Counted from the first letter of the stretch, positions 28,915 through 40,074 are shown. The stretch: 64,000 nucleotides of DNA from Bacillus sp. FJAT-25509 (GCF_001420605.1 NZ_LJIZ01000021.1:205856-269855); one strand, 5' to 3'. Notes: generated from the sequence alone by a model not told the origin. Numbers and translations are program-made.

Positions 28915-31900
28915 TTAGTTAATTCCTAGTTTTGCTTTAATTGTTTGGAGTGTTTGACCTTTAAGCTCTTGGACTGGACTCGGTGTATCTAACACATAAT
29001 CATTTTCTTTTAAATAATTGGATTCTAGTAATTTAAAGTCTTTAGCATCGGTAATGCCATCAAAGTTAATATCAGTATCTCGATTATTTTTATTCCAGTT
29101 TGCTTCAATTAAAAGTGCATCATTTAGATCGACCACGTTGTCTTTATTGATGTCTCCAGCTTTCGATTTAGCAGTGTAATAATAAATACTTTCTCCAATA
29201 CTTATATTTCCAGCTTTTCTTCCAACTTCAAGCGGAGTGTAAGTAGTAAAATGCCCTGGAACATCTACAATAACAGTGTAAAAAAGTTCGTCTGCTGGCA
29301 AGTTATTAATAAAGATTTGCCCGTTTTTTTGTATTTCCCCTATATATAAATTACCTTTTGAATCTTGTGCTTTAACACTTGCACCAACAGCTGTGTAATC
29401 CGTTGAATAATTGTAAGTGCCATCTTCCTTATATAGGCCTTGGGCTCCAAGCTGAGCTTGTACTTTTGAATAGGCTGCAAAGATTGGAAGTAGACCTGTT
29501 TGAATTAGTGGTCTTACAGTTGCCCCACTCAAATCTTTGTATGCCCCTCCGTAAATACTAAATAGTTGACTAAGTACATTTACATATTCATCGGCTTTAG
29601 TATCAAATACTAGATCGATTAATGGCACATCGCCTGAAATACCATCGTTAGGCATTTTCAATGTAATATTTGAAGTTAAGCTAGTTGTACCACTAGTTGT
29701 AGAAGTAAGTTCTGTACCTTCTGGTAATGTTTTGTTTTTTACAATCTCAACAGAATCAAAATATTTATTTAAATAATTTAGCGAAAAGCTCATTTCTTTA
29801 GCGTTCTTTAATCCATGGCTATATAAAGTATAGGTTACTTTATCACCCATTGTGATAGATTCTTTATTCGGCTTAGCGTAAATGTATTGCGTTCCAGCTT
29901 TTACATAGTAAATAACTGTAGGTGCAACAGATGAATTACCGGCTCGATCAGCTCCTACAAATTGAAGCATTGTAGCGGAGGAAGACCCGGTTACAGAAAT
30001 TTCTTTCGAGAATTTACCATTTTCATCTACGCTTATACTTAATGCTGGTCCATTAGAGCCGTAATATACCTTGTTATTGGATTGTGCTACATTCATTCCG
30101 TTCTTTTGCATCTCACTTACTTCGTTATCAATTACCGTTCCCGATAATGTAACTGTTTTTTGATCGGGTGCTAATTCAACAAATGGAAGATCTCCTTTTG
30201 GTAAAGCATTTGTTTGATCTAATGAAAGCGTCGCTCCGTTATTATCAATATAGACTTTATCAGTTTTTATAAATTGTTTCCCAGCTTGATTTGTTCCAAT
30301 TGCTTTAATTTTATAAACGCCATCTGGAGCTGAAGTAGAAGTAAATCCAATCGGCTTTTTAGCATTTCCAGTAAACGGGAAGTATCTTCCTGCAAATCCA
30401 TCTTGTAAATAATGATCATAGTCTACAGCAGCACCAGTAGTGTTAATTGATGTGATTAGCCCTAAATCTTTATCTGTTTTTGGATCAACTAAAACAAAAT
30501 CGATCGTTTTCATAGGTGAATTTAAATTGAAATCTAAATCTGTATCTTTAACACTATATTGTGCGATTACGCGATTATTTGAGATAGATGGGGAGTGGAC
30601 AGCAAAATATTTAAATCCTTCTTCAACAACACGTGCGCCGAATGGTATTTGATAATTCTCTTCAGGATTTTTTTCATTTTCAATACGAATGTATCCTTCA
30701 TATGTTCCTTTTTCAGCTGTTTTAGGAACGATTAATGAGACAGAAAGCTCTTTTTGTGTACCTGATTTTACCTTAAAAGAGTCCTCAGATAATTTTACAT
30801 TTACACCATTTTTCTCTGCATCCAATGAACCTTGCGCGCCTACGTTATATTCTACAGAAATAGCATATTTTTTCATTTTTTTGCTTGAGTTAGAGATTAC
30901 TAGCTTTTTTGACTCGTTGAAAGAAGCTTCGTTATTCATAGGAATAAAACCATAGCTAAGACCACCTGTTTGCTCTTGAATGATTTGCTCTTGTCCATTT
31001 TCAATATACGGAGTTTCATCTATAACTGATATTTCTGTATCTGAATGAATAGCTTCATAAGGGTCAACCCTGCCTGCGCCTATTTCAAATACACTATTCT
31101 TACCCTTTAATGGGTCTGCTGTATTCATTAATACTGTTTTGATATCAGCAGGTGTATAGCTTGGGTTTGCTTGCAATAATAGTGCCGCAATACCTGCAAC
31201 ATGGGGAGTGGCCATTGATGTACCTGACATTCTTTCATATGCAGATGAATAATCATACTTATCATTTTTATTATTGATATAGGAAGGAACTGTCGAAAGT
31301 ACATTTACGCCTGGCGCTGTTATTTCTGGTTTTATATCGTATAAAGTTCCTGATGGACCTTTTGAACTGAAGTCTGCTAATACGTCACCAGGAATTTCAC
31401 TCTCTCCTAGTGCACCTAATGAAACAGTTAATGGACCAGTTGGTAATAAATCCCTAACCGCTGAGCCAGTATTATTATCCAACGAAAAGACTGGAATATT
31501 GTCATTCCTTTCTCCTAAGAAGTAAGGAATTTGCCCCTCGTTGCTATTGTTGTTGTATATAATAATTCCTTTTGCACCGTTTTGTTTTGCATATTGCATT
31601 TTATCGATTAAAGCATATGTACCACGTACAACAAATGCTATTTTACCTTTTACATCTTTTCCGGAATAATCATTTGGACCGCCTTCTCCAACATTGACAA
31701 TATCAAATGAGCTTCCAGAAAGATTGCTAAAATCATCGGTCCATTTTTTAGTCATTAACTGTAAAGTTCCATTTATTTTTCGTTTTCCTACTTTGAAACT
31801 ACTTTTAAAGGTTGTTACTTTAGTAGTTGCTGAGCTTGCACCAACTGTTAATGCTAGGGCAGCTGCCCCCGGAGAGCCTATTGTAGACATCCCGTACTCG

Positions 31901-33036
31901 CCTGAATTTCCTGCTGCAACAACTGCTGTGACACCACTTAGTACAGCATTATCAATTGCTAGACTTGTAGGGTCTAATGGGTCATTATAATCGCTTCCTA
32001 ATGAAAGGTTAATCACATCCATGCCATCTTCTACGGACTTATCAATTCCAGCAATTACTGAAGAATTTGCGCCGCTACCATATGGACCTAAAACACGATA
32101 TACATATAAATCAGCATCAGGCGCGATGCCTGTTACTTTGAAATTTGAATTATTTTTAGCTTGTCCAGCGATTGTGCCTGAAACGTGCGTACCATGCTCG
32201 GTATAATAAGAACTACCATTATAGAATTCCGGGTTTCCAGATTTCTTCCAATCATCATAAGTAGTTTCCATTGGATTGTGATCGTTATCTACGAAGTCAT
32301 ATCCACCTTTATACGCATCCTTTAAATCAGGGTGATTGTAATCAACTCCAGTATCAATTACGCCAATTTTTATCCCTTTTCCAGTAAACCCTTCTTTATG
32401 AAGCTGATCTATTTTTAAAAATGGTATACTGTCAACGTTTGTTTTGTCCTTCGTTTCATCAATCTGTTTTGGAGGATTCACTCGAACTTGAGAATCGCTG
32501 TAAATTGCTTTAACATCACTAAATTGCAATAATTTTTTAATTTGATTAGCTGGGATTGTTAATGAGACCCCATTAAGTGAATGCTTATAAGTATGTTTTA
32601 TCTGATAAAGAGTTCGGTTTGATTTGGTCTCTTTTCCTACTTTTTCTTGTAAATCTTTTTTAAATTGAATGTGGGATTTCTCAACTTTTGCCATAGCTGT
32701 TTCAAGTGAAATGTTTTTTCCTTCAGCTGCTGCTGTTAACTGCTCAGTTTTTGCAGGAAGAACTTTAAATTCAACAATTACAGAAACTTCTTTCGAACTA
32801 TTTAAGTTTACATCTGATGAAAGATGCAATCCCGTTTTAAATTCGTTCGAATTTAATGCTAGTAGTGCCTCTCTTTGTTCTGGTGTCAGTTTAGCTAATA
32901 TCACTTCACTTGAAGAAATTGTTTCTGCCTTTGCATTAAAATGATCAGTAATAGGTGCAAAGGTTCCAAACAGAAGACAAGTACTTAATCCAATGGATGT
33001 AAGGTGTTTCGTTTTACTTTTCCTTGATTTTCGCAT
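28915..33036 (-). CDS. Secreted subtilisin-family (S8, Vpr-like) protease with cohesin-like and dockerin modules
   Basis: A 1373-residue secreted serine protease. Order: basic signal peptide (1-38, ending near FNAKAE), I9-type propeptide (about 80-190), S8 catalytic domain with Asp228 (IGVIDTGVDYNHPDL), His281 (HGTHVSGTIAG) and Ser607 (MSGTSMATPHVAG), a PA domain inserted between His and Ser (about 430-530), Fn3/beta-sandwich regions, a cohesin-like domain (about 1095-1200, containing VTYTLYSHGLKNAKEMSFSL), and a C-terminal type I dockerin with two EF-hand-like repeats (GDINKDNVVDLNDALLI, DINFDGITDAKDFKLLE, about 1293-1350). The catalytic part resembles B. subtilis Vpr, which is about 800 residues and lacks the last two modules. 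Confidence 0.9.
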   Translation of the reverse strand: MRKSRKSKTKHLTSIGLSTCLLFGTFAPITDHFNAKAETISSSEVILAKLTPEQREALLALNSNEFKTGLHLSSDVNLNSSKEVSVIVEFKVLPAKTEQLTAAAEGKNISLETAMAKVEKSHIQFKKDLQEKVGKETKSNRTLYQIKHTYKHSLNGVSLTIPANQIKKLLQFSDVKAIYSDSQVRVNPPKQIDETKDKTNVDSIPFLKIDQLHKEGFTGKGIKIGVIDTGVDYNHPDLKDAYKGGYDFVDNDHNPMETTYDDWKKSGNPEFYNGSSYYTEHGTHVSGTIAGQAKNNSNFKVTGIAPDADLYVYRVLGPYGSGANSSVIAGIDKSVEDGMDVINLSLGSDYNDPLDPTSLAIDNAVLSGVTAVVAAGNSGEYGMSTIGSPGAAALALTVGASSATTKVTTFKSSFKVGKRKINGTLQLMTKKWTDDFSNLSGSSFDIVNVGEGGPNDYSGKDVKGKIAFVVRGTYALIDKMQYAKQNGAKGIIIYNNNSNEGQIPYFLGERNDNIPVFSLDNNTGSAVRDLLPTGPLTVSLGALGESEIPGDVLADFSSKGPSGTLYDIKPEITAPGVNVLSTVPSYINNKNDKYDYSSAYERMSGTSMATPHVAGIAALLLQANPSYTPADIKTVLMNTADPLKGKNSVFEIGAGRVDPYEAIHSDTEISVIDETPYIENGQEQIIQEQTGGLSYGFIPMNNEASFNESKKLVISNSSKKMKKYAISVEYNVGAQGSLDAEKNGVNVKLSEDSFKVKSGTQKELSVSLIVPKTAEKGTYEGYIRIENEKNPEENYQIPFGARVVEEGFKYFAVHSPSISNNRVIAQYSVKDTDLDFNLNSPMKTIDFVLVDPKTDKDLGLITSINTTGAAVDYDHYLQDGFAGRYFPFTGNAKKPIGFTSTSAPDGVYKIKAIGTNQAGKQFIKTDKVYIDNNGATLSLDQTNALPKGDLPFVELAPDQKTVTLSGTVIDNEVSEMQKNGMNVAQSNNKVYYGSNGPALSISVDENGKFSKEISVTGSSSATMLQFVGADRAGNSSVAPTVIYYVKAGTQYIYAKPNKESITMGDKVTYTLYSHGLKNAKEMSFSLNYLNKYFDSVEIVKNKTLPEGTELTSTTSGTTSLTSNITLKMPNDGISGDVPLIDLVFDTKADEYVNVLSQLFSIYGGAYKDLSGATVRPLIQTGLLPIFAAYSKVQAQLGAQGLYKEDGTYNYSTDYTAVGASVKAQDSKGNLYIGEIQKNGQIFINNLPADELFYTVIVDVPGHFTTYTPLEVGRKAGNISIGESIYYYTAKSKAGDINKDNVVDLNDALLIEANWNKNNRDTDINFDGITDAKDFKLLESNYLKENDYVLDTPSPVQELKGQTLQTIKAKLGIN

Positions 33037-33482
33037 TTTTCCCCACTTCTTTCTCTATTAATAAACTACTAGTTTTTATTTTACAGAATATTCTTTGAAT
33101 GGAAGGCGGGTTATTTTTGATGTATTTATCTAAATTTTAGCTGATTAAATTTTAAGGAATTTAGTGAAACCTTATATTAACAACATTTCATGTGAAAATC
33201 TGTTGGGCGGATTTTTAGGTATAGTAGATTATTTGTGAAAATGGAGGAGTAAGTCTAAAAGCTTTTATTCGGTTTGTTAAAAAGTTAGAATAGTAAAACT
33301 AAAAATTAAAACATACTATTTTTTAGATTGATATTGCACTTTTCCAATTGGTTTAGTGCATTTTTTTCCTGGCATGTGAATTTATAGGACAAATAGTGTA
33401 CAATAATTGTATTACTACAGTTTAAAAATAATATAAATCTGATTAAAATAAAGAGTAACAGTATATTGAACGGAGTGAATTA
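33037..33482. other. Protease/cymR intergenic region with an orphan terminator
   Basis: 446 AT-rich bases between divergent genes. The notable feature is an intrinsic terminator at 33335-33367 that belongs to no gene (listed separately). TATAGT at 33219-33224 may be a -10 box but has no good -35 partner. No open frame of note. Confidence 0.5.
33335..33367 (+). terminator. Orphan rho-independent terminator upstream of cymR
   Basis: TGCACT (33335-33340) pairs with AGTGCA (33355-33360); the apex is TTTCCAATTGGTTT, containing CCAATTGG. Seven T residues follow. There is no gene in front of it on the plus strand, so it may end a small RNA or a leader transcript. Confidence 0.6.
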
Positions 33483-33899
33483 ATGAAGATTTCAACTAAG
33501 GGAAGATACGGACTGACAGTTATGATTGAATTAGCTAAAAGATATTGTGATAAACCAATTTCACTCAAGAGTATTGCGAAAGCACAAAATCTTTCTGAGC
33601 ATTATTTAGAGCAAATTATTTCATTATTACGTAATGCAGGATTAGTTAAGAGTATTCGTGGAGCATATGGTGGGTATATTTTAACAAAGGAACCAAATGA
33701 AATTTCTGCAGGTGAAGTGATAACTGCACTTGAAGGATCACTATCTCCAATCGAAAATCTTGAAGATGAAAATCCTGCACAAAGAGAGTTGTGGACTCGG
33801 GTTCAAAAAGCGATTAATGAAGTGTTAGACCACACGAGTCTTGAGGACTTAGCAAAATTAGAATCTGACGATTTAAACGGATATATGTTTTATATTTAA
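33483..33899 (+). CDS. cymR: Cysteine metabolism repressor CymR (Rrf2 family)
   Basis: Master repressor of sulfur and cysteine genes, active in complex with cysteine synthase CysK. 138 residues. The winged helix (MKISTKGRYGLTVMIELAKRY ... SLKSIAKAQNLSEHYLEQIISLLRNAGLVKSIRGAYGGYIL) and the C-terminal YMFYI match B. subtilis CymR closely. It lacks the three-cysteine cluster of IscR, in line with CymR not carrying Fe-S. cymR-iscS-mnmA order is conserved. The start has no strong Shine-Dalgarno (GGAGTGAATTA). Confidence 0.93.
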   Translation: MKISTKGRYGLTVMIELAKRYCDKPISLKSIAKAQNLSEHYLEQIISLLRNAGLVKSIRGAYGGYILTKEPNEISAGEVITALEGSLSPIENLEDENPAQRELWTRVQKAINEVLDHTSLEDLAKLESDDLNGYMFYI

Positions 33900-33953
33900 T
33901 TTTAGTGCGTTCAAAGATAGTTGAACGCTTCATAAAGAAAGGGTTTAATAAAA

Positions 33954-35099
33954 ATGGAACGTATTTATGTAGATCATGCTGCGACTTCTCCGATGCATCC
34001 AGAAGTTATCGAAAAGATGGTTGTAGAAATGCAAGAGACTTTTGGAAATCCATCTAGTATTCATTCATTTGGCCGACAAGCTCGCCAAAAGATTGATACT
34101 GCACGCATGATTTGTGCTAATAGTATAGGAGCAAAAGTTAACGAAATTATTTTTACAAGCGGTGGAACGGAAAGTGATAATCTTGCTGTTCGAGGCGCTG
34201 CTTATGCAAATCAAAAATATGGTAAGCACATTATTACCTCTAGCATTGAGCATCATGCTATATTACATACATGCCAGGCTCTTGAAAAGGAAGGCTTTGA
34301 GGTTACGTATTTACCTGTTGATCATACAGGGTGTGTGAATGTAGAGGATGTAAAAGCTACACTGCGTGAAGATACGATTTTAGTATCAATTATGATGGTT
34401 AATAATGAAATCGGAACAGTTCAACCAATTAAAGAAATTGGTGAACTTCTTAGTGACCATAAAGCTCATTTCCATACAGATGCAGTACAAGCTTACGGCT
34501 TAATTCCAATTAATGTTGAAGAACTTGGTGTCGACTTTTTATCCATATCCTCACATAAAATTAATGGACCTAAAGGTGTAGGTTTTCTTTATGTAAGTGA
34601 AAATGCAATTTTTACACAATTGCAATACGGTGGACAGCAAGAGCGTAAACGTCGTGCAGGTACAGAAAATGTTCCTGGTATTGTTGGATTAGCAAAAGCG
34701 GTAGAAGTTATTCACATTGAAAGAGATAACCGTGTAAAAAGTTATTTGCGTTTCCATGAAATCTTATTGAATGTTCTAAAAGAAAATGGCATTCGTTTTG
34801 AAAAAAATGGAAATGAATCGTTTTTTGCACCACATGTGTTAAACTTATCATTTGAAGATATTTCAATTGAATCATTTTTGGTAAACCTTGATTTATCAGG
34901 CATAGCAGCTTCGAGCGGGTCTGCTTGTACGGCTGGTAGTATAGATCCATCACATGTTTTAGTTGAAATGTTTGGAATAGACTCACCTAAAATACGTTCT
35001 TCGGTTCGATTCAGCTTTGGTTATGGAAATACAGACGAACAAATCCGTATACTTGGAGAACGTGTATCTTCAATTGTAAAGCGATTAGTTAAAATATAA
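33954..35099 (+). CDS. Cysteine desulfurase (IscS/YrvO type)
   Basis: PLP enzyme that extracts sulfur from cysteine and hands it to MnmA for tRNA 2-thiouridine. 381 residues: YVDHAATSPMHPEV at the N-terminus, the PLP lysine in SISSHKINGPKGVGFLYV (about 200), and the persulfide cysteine in SSGSACTAGS (about 325). It lies 28 bases before mnmA, as B. subtilis yrvO does, so its prime partner is MnmA. Confidence 0.95.
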   Translation: MERIYVDHAATSPMHPEVIEKMVVEMQETFGNPSSIHSFGRQARQKIDTARMICANSIGAKVNEIIFTSGGTESDNLAVRGAAYANQKYGKHIITSSIEHHAILHTCQALEKEGFEVTYLPVDHTGCVNVEDVKATLREDTILVSIMMVNNEIGTVQPIKEIGELLSDHKAHFHTDAVQAYGLIPINVEELGVDFLSISSHKINGPKGVGFLYVSENAIFTQLQYGGQQERKRRAGTENVPGIVGLAKAVEVIHIERDNRVKSYLRFHEILLNVLKENGIRFEKNGNESFFAPHVLNLSFEDISIESFLVNLDLSGIAASSGSACTAGSIDPSHVLVEMFGIDSPKIRSSVRFSFGYGNTDEQIRILGERVSSIVKRLVKI

Positions 35100-35106
35100 A
35101 TTTTAA

Positions 35107-36246
<1,140 letters not shown>

Positions 36247-36254
36247 ATCTATTT

Positions 36255-36286
36255 ACCCCAATCTTAATGGTTGGGGTTGTTTTTTT
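36255..36286 (+). terminator. Rho-independent terminator of cymR-iscS-mnmA
   Basis: Stem ACCCCAA (36255-36261) with TTGGGGT (36271-36277), followed by TGTTTTTTT. Confidence 0.88.
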
Positions 36287-36453
36287 GAATGAAAATACTT
36301 AATTTACCGTTAGAATTTTGAAGAAACGTTCCTTTGAAATGTATACTATGGTGTGATAGTGTTAAATAGATATAGTAAGTTTCTTAAACTGATTAGTATA
36401 GAAAATGGATTCTATCCAAAATAATTGAAAGAAAATACATAGAGGTGTCATAT

Positions 36454-37113
36454 ATGAATAATTTTGAACGTGGTGTAGCAGCCCTGCAAGAGGGTAACTT
36501 AGAGGATGCAGCTAATTTTTTAACGAAAGAAATTGAAGAAAACCCTACTAATTCATTAGCGTATGTTAATTTTGGTCAGCTTTTACTATCGATGGGAGAT
36601 GTAGAACGAGCTTGTCGTTTTTTTGAAAAAGCTTTAGAAATTGATCCGGAATTGGCAGCAGCGCATTATGCAGTTGGAACAGTGTATTTTGAAGATGGAA
36701 AGTATGAATTAGCTAAAAAGCATTTTCAACATTGTGTGAAACTTGGCATGAACGATAGTGATGTTCATTTTATGATTGGATTATGCTGCGTTAATAATGG
36801 AGAAGATCGTTTTGCACTTCCATTTTTTCAACGAGCGATTGAGTTAGATGATCAAGATGTAGACGCATTATTCCAATATGGCCTTACTTTAGCTAAATTA
36901 GAAATGTTAGATGAAGCAAAAATTAGTTTAGAAAAGGTTTTACAATTAGATGAACTGCATGCTGATGCACATTATAATCTAGGCATTATTGCAATGTTTA
37001 ATGATCAAGTTACAACTGCGAAAGAGCATTTTAATAAAGCGATTGAAAGTCAAGATGACCATATGCTTGCTATGCATGCTTTAAAAGTAATTGAAAATAA
37101 AGACGAGGAATGA
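36454..37113 (+). CDS. Tetratricopeptide repeat protein (YrrB-like)
   Basis: A 219-residue protein made of about six TPR units (for example FGQLLLSMGDVERACRFFEKALEIDPELAAAHYAVGTVYFEDGKYELAKKHF), a protein-interaction scaffold. B. subtilis yrrB occupies the same place between mnmA and recD2. ATG 36454 follows AGAGGTGTC; the GTG at 36445 falls in the Shine-Dalgarno. The partner protein is unknown. recD2 begins 33 bases downstream, so they probably form an operon. Confidence 0.88.
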   Translation: MNNFERGVAALQEGNLEDAANFLTKEIEENPTNSLAYVNFGQLLLSMGDVERACRFFEKALEIDPELAAAHYAVGTVYFEDGKYELAKKHFQHCVKLGMNDSDVHFMIGLCCVNNGEDRFALPFFQRAIELDDQDVDALFQYGLTLAKLEMLDEAKISLEKVLQLDELHADAHYNLGIIAMFNDQVTTAKEHFNKAIESQDDHMLAMHALKVIENKDEE

Positions 37114-37146
37114 AGCTAGTTTAGTGTAAGACGGGGAGGTGGAGAA

Positions 37147-39504
37147 ATGCAAACCCAAAGTGAAATGGAATTGTTTGTTGATGAGACACCATATATTAAA
37201 GGGCATATCACAACAATCATCTTTTATAATGCAGAAAACTTTTATACTGTTGCAAAGGTAAAAGTCGTTGATACAAACTTATCAAATTGTGAACAGGAAA
37301 TGACCATTACTGGGAATATTCCAAGGATGAATGAAGATGAAACATATACATTTAAGGGGATTGTAAAAGACCATCCGAGATATGGTAAACAATTTCAAAT
37401 TTCATCATTTGAAAAAGAGCTTCCATCTACTAAAAAAGGTGTTATTCAATATTTATCATCAGATTTGTTTAAAGGAATTGGAAAGAAAACAGCTGAGAAA
37501 ATCGTTGACCATTTAGGTGAAGGTGCAATTAATAAAATTTTAGATAATGCTGATAGCTTAGAAGGTGTTCCCGGTCTGGCAAAATCCAAAGGTAAAGAAA
37601 TTTATGAAACAATTCTATCTCATCAAGGTCTTGAAAAAGTAATCAGCTTTTTAAGTAGCTATGGCATTGGAACGGGTCTGTCGATTAAAATTTATAAGAC
37701 TTATAATGAATCAACTCTTGATGTTATCCGAACGAATCCATTTAAGTTAATTGAAGATGTAGATGGGATTGGGTTTGGAAGAGCAGATGAAATTGGTCGA
37801 GCAATCGGTATTACAGGAAATCATCCAGATCGGATACGTGCTGGTTGTATTTATATTTTAGAGCATTTATCGATGCAAGAAGGACATGTTTATATAACGC
37901 AAGATCAGTTTATTGATGAAACTAGACAATTATTAATGAAACAGGATAAAGAACTTGTCGAAGCAGTCGACATTTCTCGGGAAATGAAACGATTAGTAGC
38001 AGACGGAAAGCTGGTTATGGAAGATGAGAGAATCTATCTAGCTGCTCTTTATTATGCTGAAAAAGGCATTGTCAATGCAATCCAAAAATTATTAAGCAGT
38101 GCTCCAGATTTAGGAGAAATGACTGATACTAGATTTGCAAAAGAGTTAGAAGACCTCGAATCAAAAATGAATGTAAAATATGCCCCTTCACAAGCGCAAG
38201 CAATCAAAAAGGCTATGGAGTCAGCTATGATGGTCCTTACAGGTGGACCAGGGACAGGTAAAACGACAGTTATTAAAGGAATCGTTAATCTATTTTCAAC
38301 AATCCATGATTTATCATTAGATCAGCATTCTTATCCGAAAGATGATCCATTCCCTTATTTGCTTGCAGCACCTACAGGTAGAGCGGCAAAACGAATGAGT
38401 GAAGCAACTGGTTTACCGGCAGTAACAATCCATCGTTTACTCGGTTGGACAAGAGAAGGGGAATTTAGCCATCATGAGGAAAATCCTTTAAATGGAAAAT
38501 TACTAATCATTGATGAGTTTTCAATGGTTGATGTTTGGCTAGGGAATCAATTATTAAAAAGCATTCCAGAAGGCTGCCAAGTCATTTTTGTAGGGGATGA
38601 GGATCAATTACCTTCTGTTGGTCCAGGTCAAGTCTTAAAGGATTTATTAAACTCTGGTACAGTTCCAACGGTACGATTAAAAGACATTTACCGTCAATCA
38701 GAAGATTCATCGATTATTACGCTTGCACATTATATAAAAGATGGAACAATTTCCGGGGATTTATTTGAACAAAGAAAAGATCGTTCATTCATTGGGTGTT
38801 CAAGTCAACAAGTTGTTGAAGTTGTCAAAAAAGTGTGTGAGAACGCCAATAAAAAAGGTTTTCCTGTAAGAGATATCCAAGTATTAGCACCGATGTATCG
38901 TGGTCCAGCGGGAATTGATGCCCTAAATGAAGGACTACAAGAAGTGTTTAACCCTAAAAAAGAAAAACAACGTGAAATGAATTTTGGGGATACAACTTTC
39001 CGTACAGGTGATAAAGTTCTCCAACTTGTAAACGTTCCTGAAAACAATGTTTTTAATGGAGATATGGGGGAAATTGTAAACATTTTTTTCGCCAAAGAGA
39101 ATGTAGAACAACAAGATATTATTATCGTTTCATTTGATGGAAATGAAGTGACCTATACTAGACCAGACTTTTCTCAATTAACTCTTGCCTATTGTTGTTC
39201 AATTCATAAGTCGCAAGGTAGTGAATTTGATATTATTGTGCTTCCGATTGTCAAAAGTTATTATCGAATGCTTCGAAGAAATTTAATTTACACTGCAGTG
39301 ACTAGAAGTAAGAAGTTTTTAATCATGTGCGGTGAACAAGATGCATTTATTCAGGGCATTGGAAGAACAGATGATGGTCAAAGGCAAACTACTCTTTGTA
39401 TGAAACTAAAAGGGATTGAAAATGGTGAAGTACAACTAAACGAGGATTTACCATTTCAGCTTTCAGATGAATTACCAAATCTTTCACCTTATGATTTCAT
39501 GTAA
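37147..39504 (+). CDS. recD2: ATP-dependent 5'-3' DNA helicase RecD2
   Basis: A RecD-like SF1B helicase without RecBC, involved in fork stability and mismatch repair in Bacillus. 785 residues: N-terminal OB/helix-hairpin-helix part with KGIGKKTAEKIVDHLG and VDGIGFGRADEIGRAIG, Walker A MVLTGGPGTGKTTVIKG (about 360), Walker B LIIDEFSMVD, FVGDEDQLPSVGPGQVL, and the C-terminal motifs LAYCCSIHKSQGSEFDIIVLP and YTAVTRSKKFLIMCG. Start ATG after GGGGAGGTGGAGAA. Orthologue of yrrC. Confidence 0.95.
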   Translation: MQTQSEMELFVDETPYIKGHITTIIFYNAENFYTVAKVKVVDTNLSNCEQEMTITGNIPRMNEDETYTFKGIVKDHPRYGKQFQISSFEKELPSTKKGVIQYLSSDLFKGIGKKTAEKIVDHLGEGAINKILDNADSLEGVPGLAKSKGKEIYETILSHQGLEKVISFLSSYGIGTGLSIKIYKTYNESTLDVIRTNPFKLIEDVDGIGFGRADEIGRAIGITGNHPDRIRAGCIYILEHLSMQEGHVYITQDQFIDETRQLLMKQDKELVEAVDISREMKRLVADGKLVMEDERIYLAALYYAEKGIVNAIQKLLSSAPDLGEMTDTRFAKELEDLESKMNVKYAPSQAQAIKKAMESAMMVLTGGPGTGKTTVIKGIVNLFSTIHDLSLDQHSYPKDDPFPYLLAAPTGRAAKRMSEATGLPAVTIHRLLGWTREGEFSHHEENPLNGKLLIIDEFSMVDVWLGNQLLKSIPEGCQVIFVGDEDQLPSVGPGQVLKDLLNSGTVPTVRLKDIYRQSEDSSIITLAHYIKDGTISGDLFEQRKDRSFIGCSSQQVVEVVKKVCENANKKGFPVRDIQVLAPMYRGPAGIDALNEGLQEVFNPKKEKQREMNFGDTTFRTGDKVLQLVNVPENNVFNGDMGEIVNIFFAKENVEQQDIIIVSFDGNEVTYTRPDFSQLTLAYCCSIHKSQGSEFDIIVLPIVKSYYRMLRRNLIYTAVTRSKKFLIMCGEQDAFIQGIGRTDDGQRQTTLCMKLKGIENGEVQLNEDLPFQLSDELPNLSPYDFM

Positions 39505-39616
39505 TTGACTAAGAATATATAGTGCAAGACGATTCCTGTACTAACGTATATTTTTATGAAAATTTGGTCACAATGCTTAGAAACATTGCCTTTTTTAGGC
39601 TAAGGGAGCGAGCGTT

Positions 39617-39805
39617 GTGAATTGTCCAAATTGTCATAGTAAAGACTTAGGGAAAATAGGTGTAAATCAATATTATTGTTGGGGATGTTATATTGAACTA
39701 ACAATTAATAAAGGCATTATTTATACCCACCAAGTTGAAGAAGATGGTACGTTAAGTTCGTTGGATGATTTATTTGACGAAGAGGATCGAAAACTTAGTA
39801 TGTAG
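39617..39805 (+). CDS. Small zinc-ribbon-like protein
   Basis: A 62-residue protein starting at GTG. Two CxxC knuckles at the N-terminus (NCPNCHSKDLGKIGVNQYYCWGCYIEL) form a zinc ribbon; the rest is acidic (SLDDLFDEEDRKL). Ribosome binding site AAGGGAGCGAGC. It lies 13 bases before a 44-residue gene and seems to be part of a Bacillus-conserved small-gene pair after recD2. Function unknown. Confidence 0.7.
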   Translation: MNCPNCHSKDLGKIGVNQYYCWGCYIELTINKGIIYTHQVEEDGTLSSLDDLFDEEDRKLSM

Positions 39806-39818
39806 GAGTGGGTAATTG

Positions 39819-39953
39819 ATGGCTAGAAAAAGCTCTTTATTAGGTTTAGGTTTAGGTGCAGGTGCACTTGCGATGAAGTTAATGTACGATAATAAATGGC
39901 TTACTTCAAAGAACATGAAACGTATGAGAAAGTCATTGAAAAAAATGCTTTAA
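39819..39953 (+). CDS. DUF3918-like small protein (YrzQ type)
   Basis: A 44-residue protein: a hydrophobic glycine-rich start (SSLLGLGLGAGALAMKLMYDN) and a basic tail (SKNMKRMRKSLKKML). This matches the pattern I remember for DUF3918/YrzQ proteins located after recD2 in Bacillus. GTAGGAGTGGG lies before the ATG. Too short for strong assignment; coding is supported by its ribosome binding site, its spacing from the previous gene and the terminator directly after. Confidence 0.65.
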   Translation: MARKSSLLGLGLGAGALAMKLMYDNKWLTSKNMKRMRKSLKKML

Positions 39954-39959
39954 TTTTTT

Positions 39960-39991
39960 AAAGCACATGTCTTTAGGGCATGTGCTTTTTT
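39960..39991 (+). terminator. Rho-independent terminator (left duplicate of copy 4)
   Basis: Stem AAGCACATG with CATGTGCTT (39961-39986), then TTTTTT, 7 bases after the 44-residue gene. A degraded version lies at 40526-40554. Confidence 0.88.
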
Positions 39992-40074
39992 ATTGTCAAA
40001 AAAGAGTTAGACAATTAATTACTAAACAACCTTGTCAACTAAATAACCAAATTTTCGTAAAGGAGTTTAGTGAG

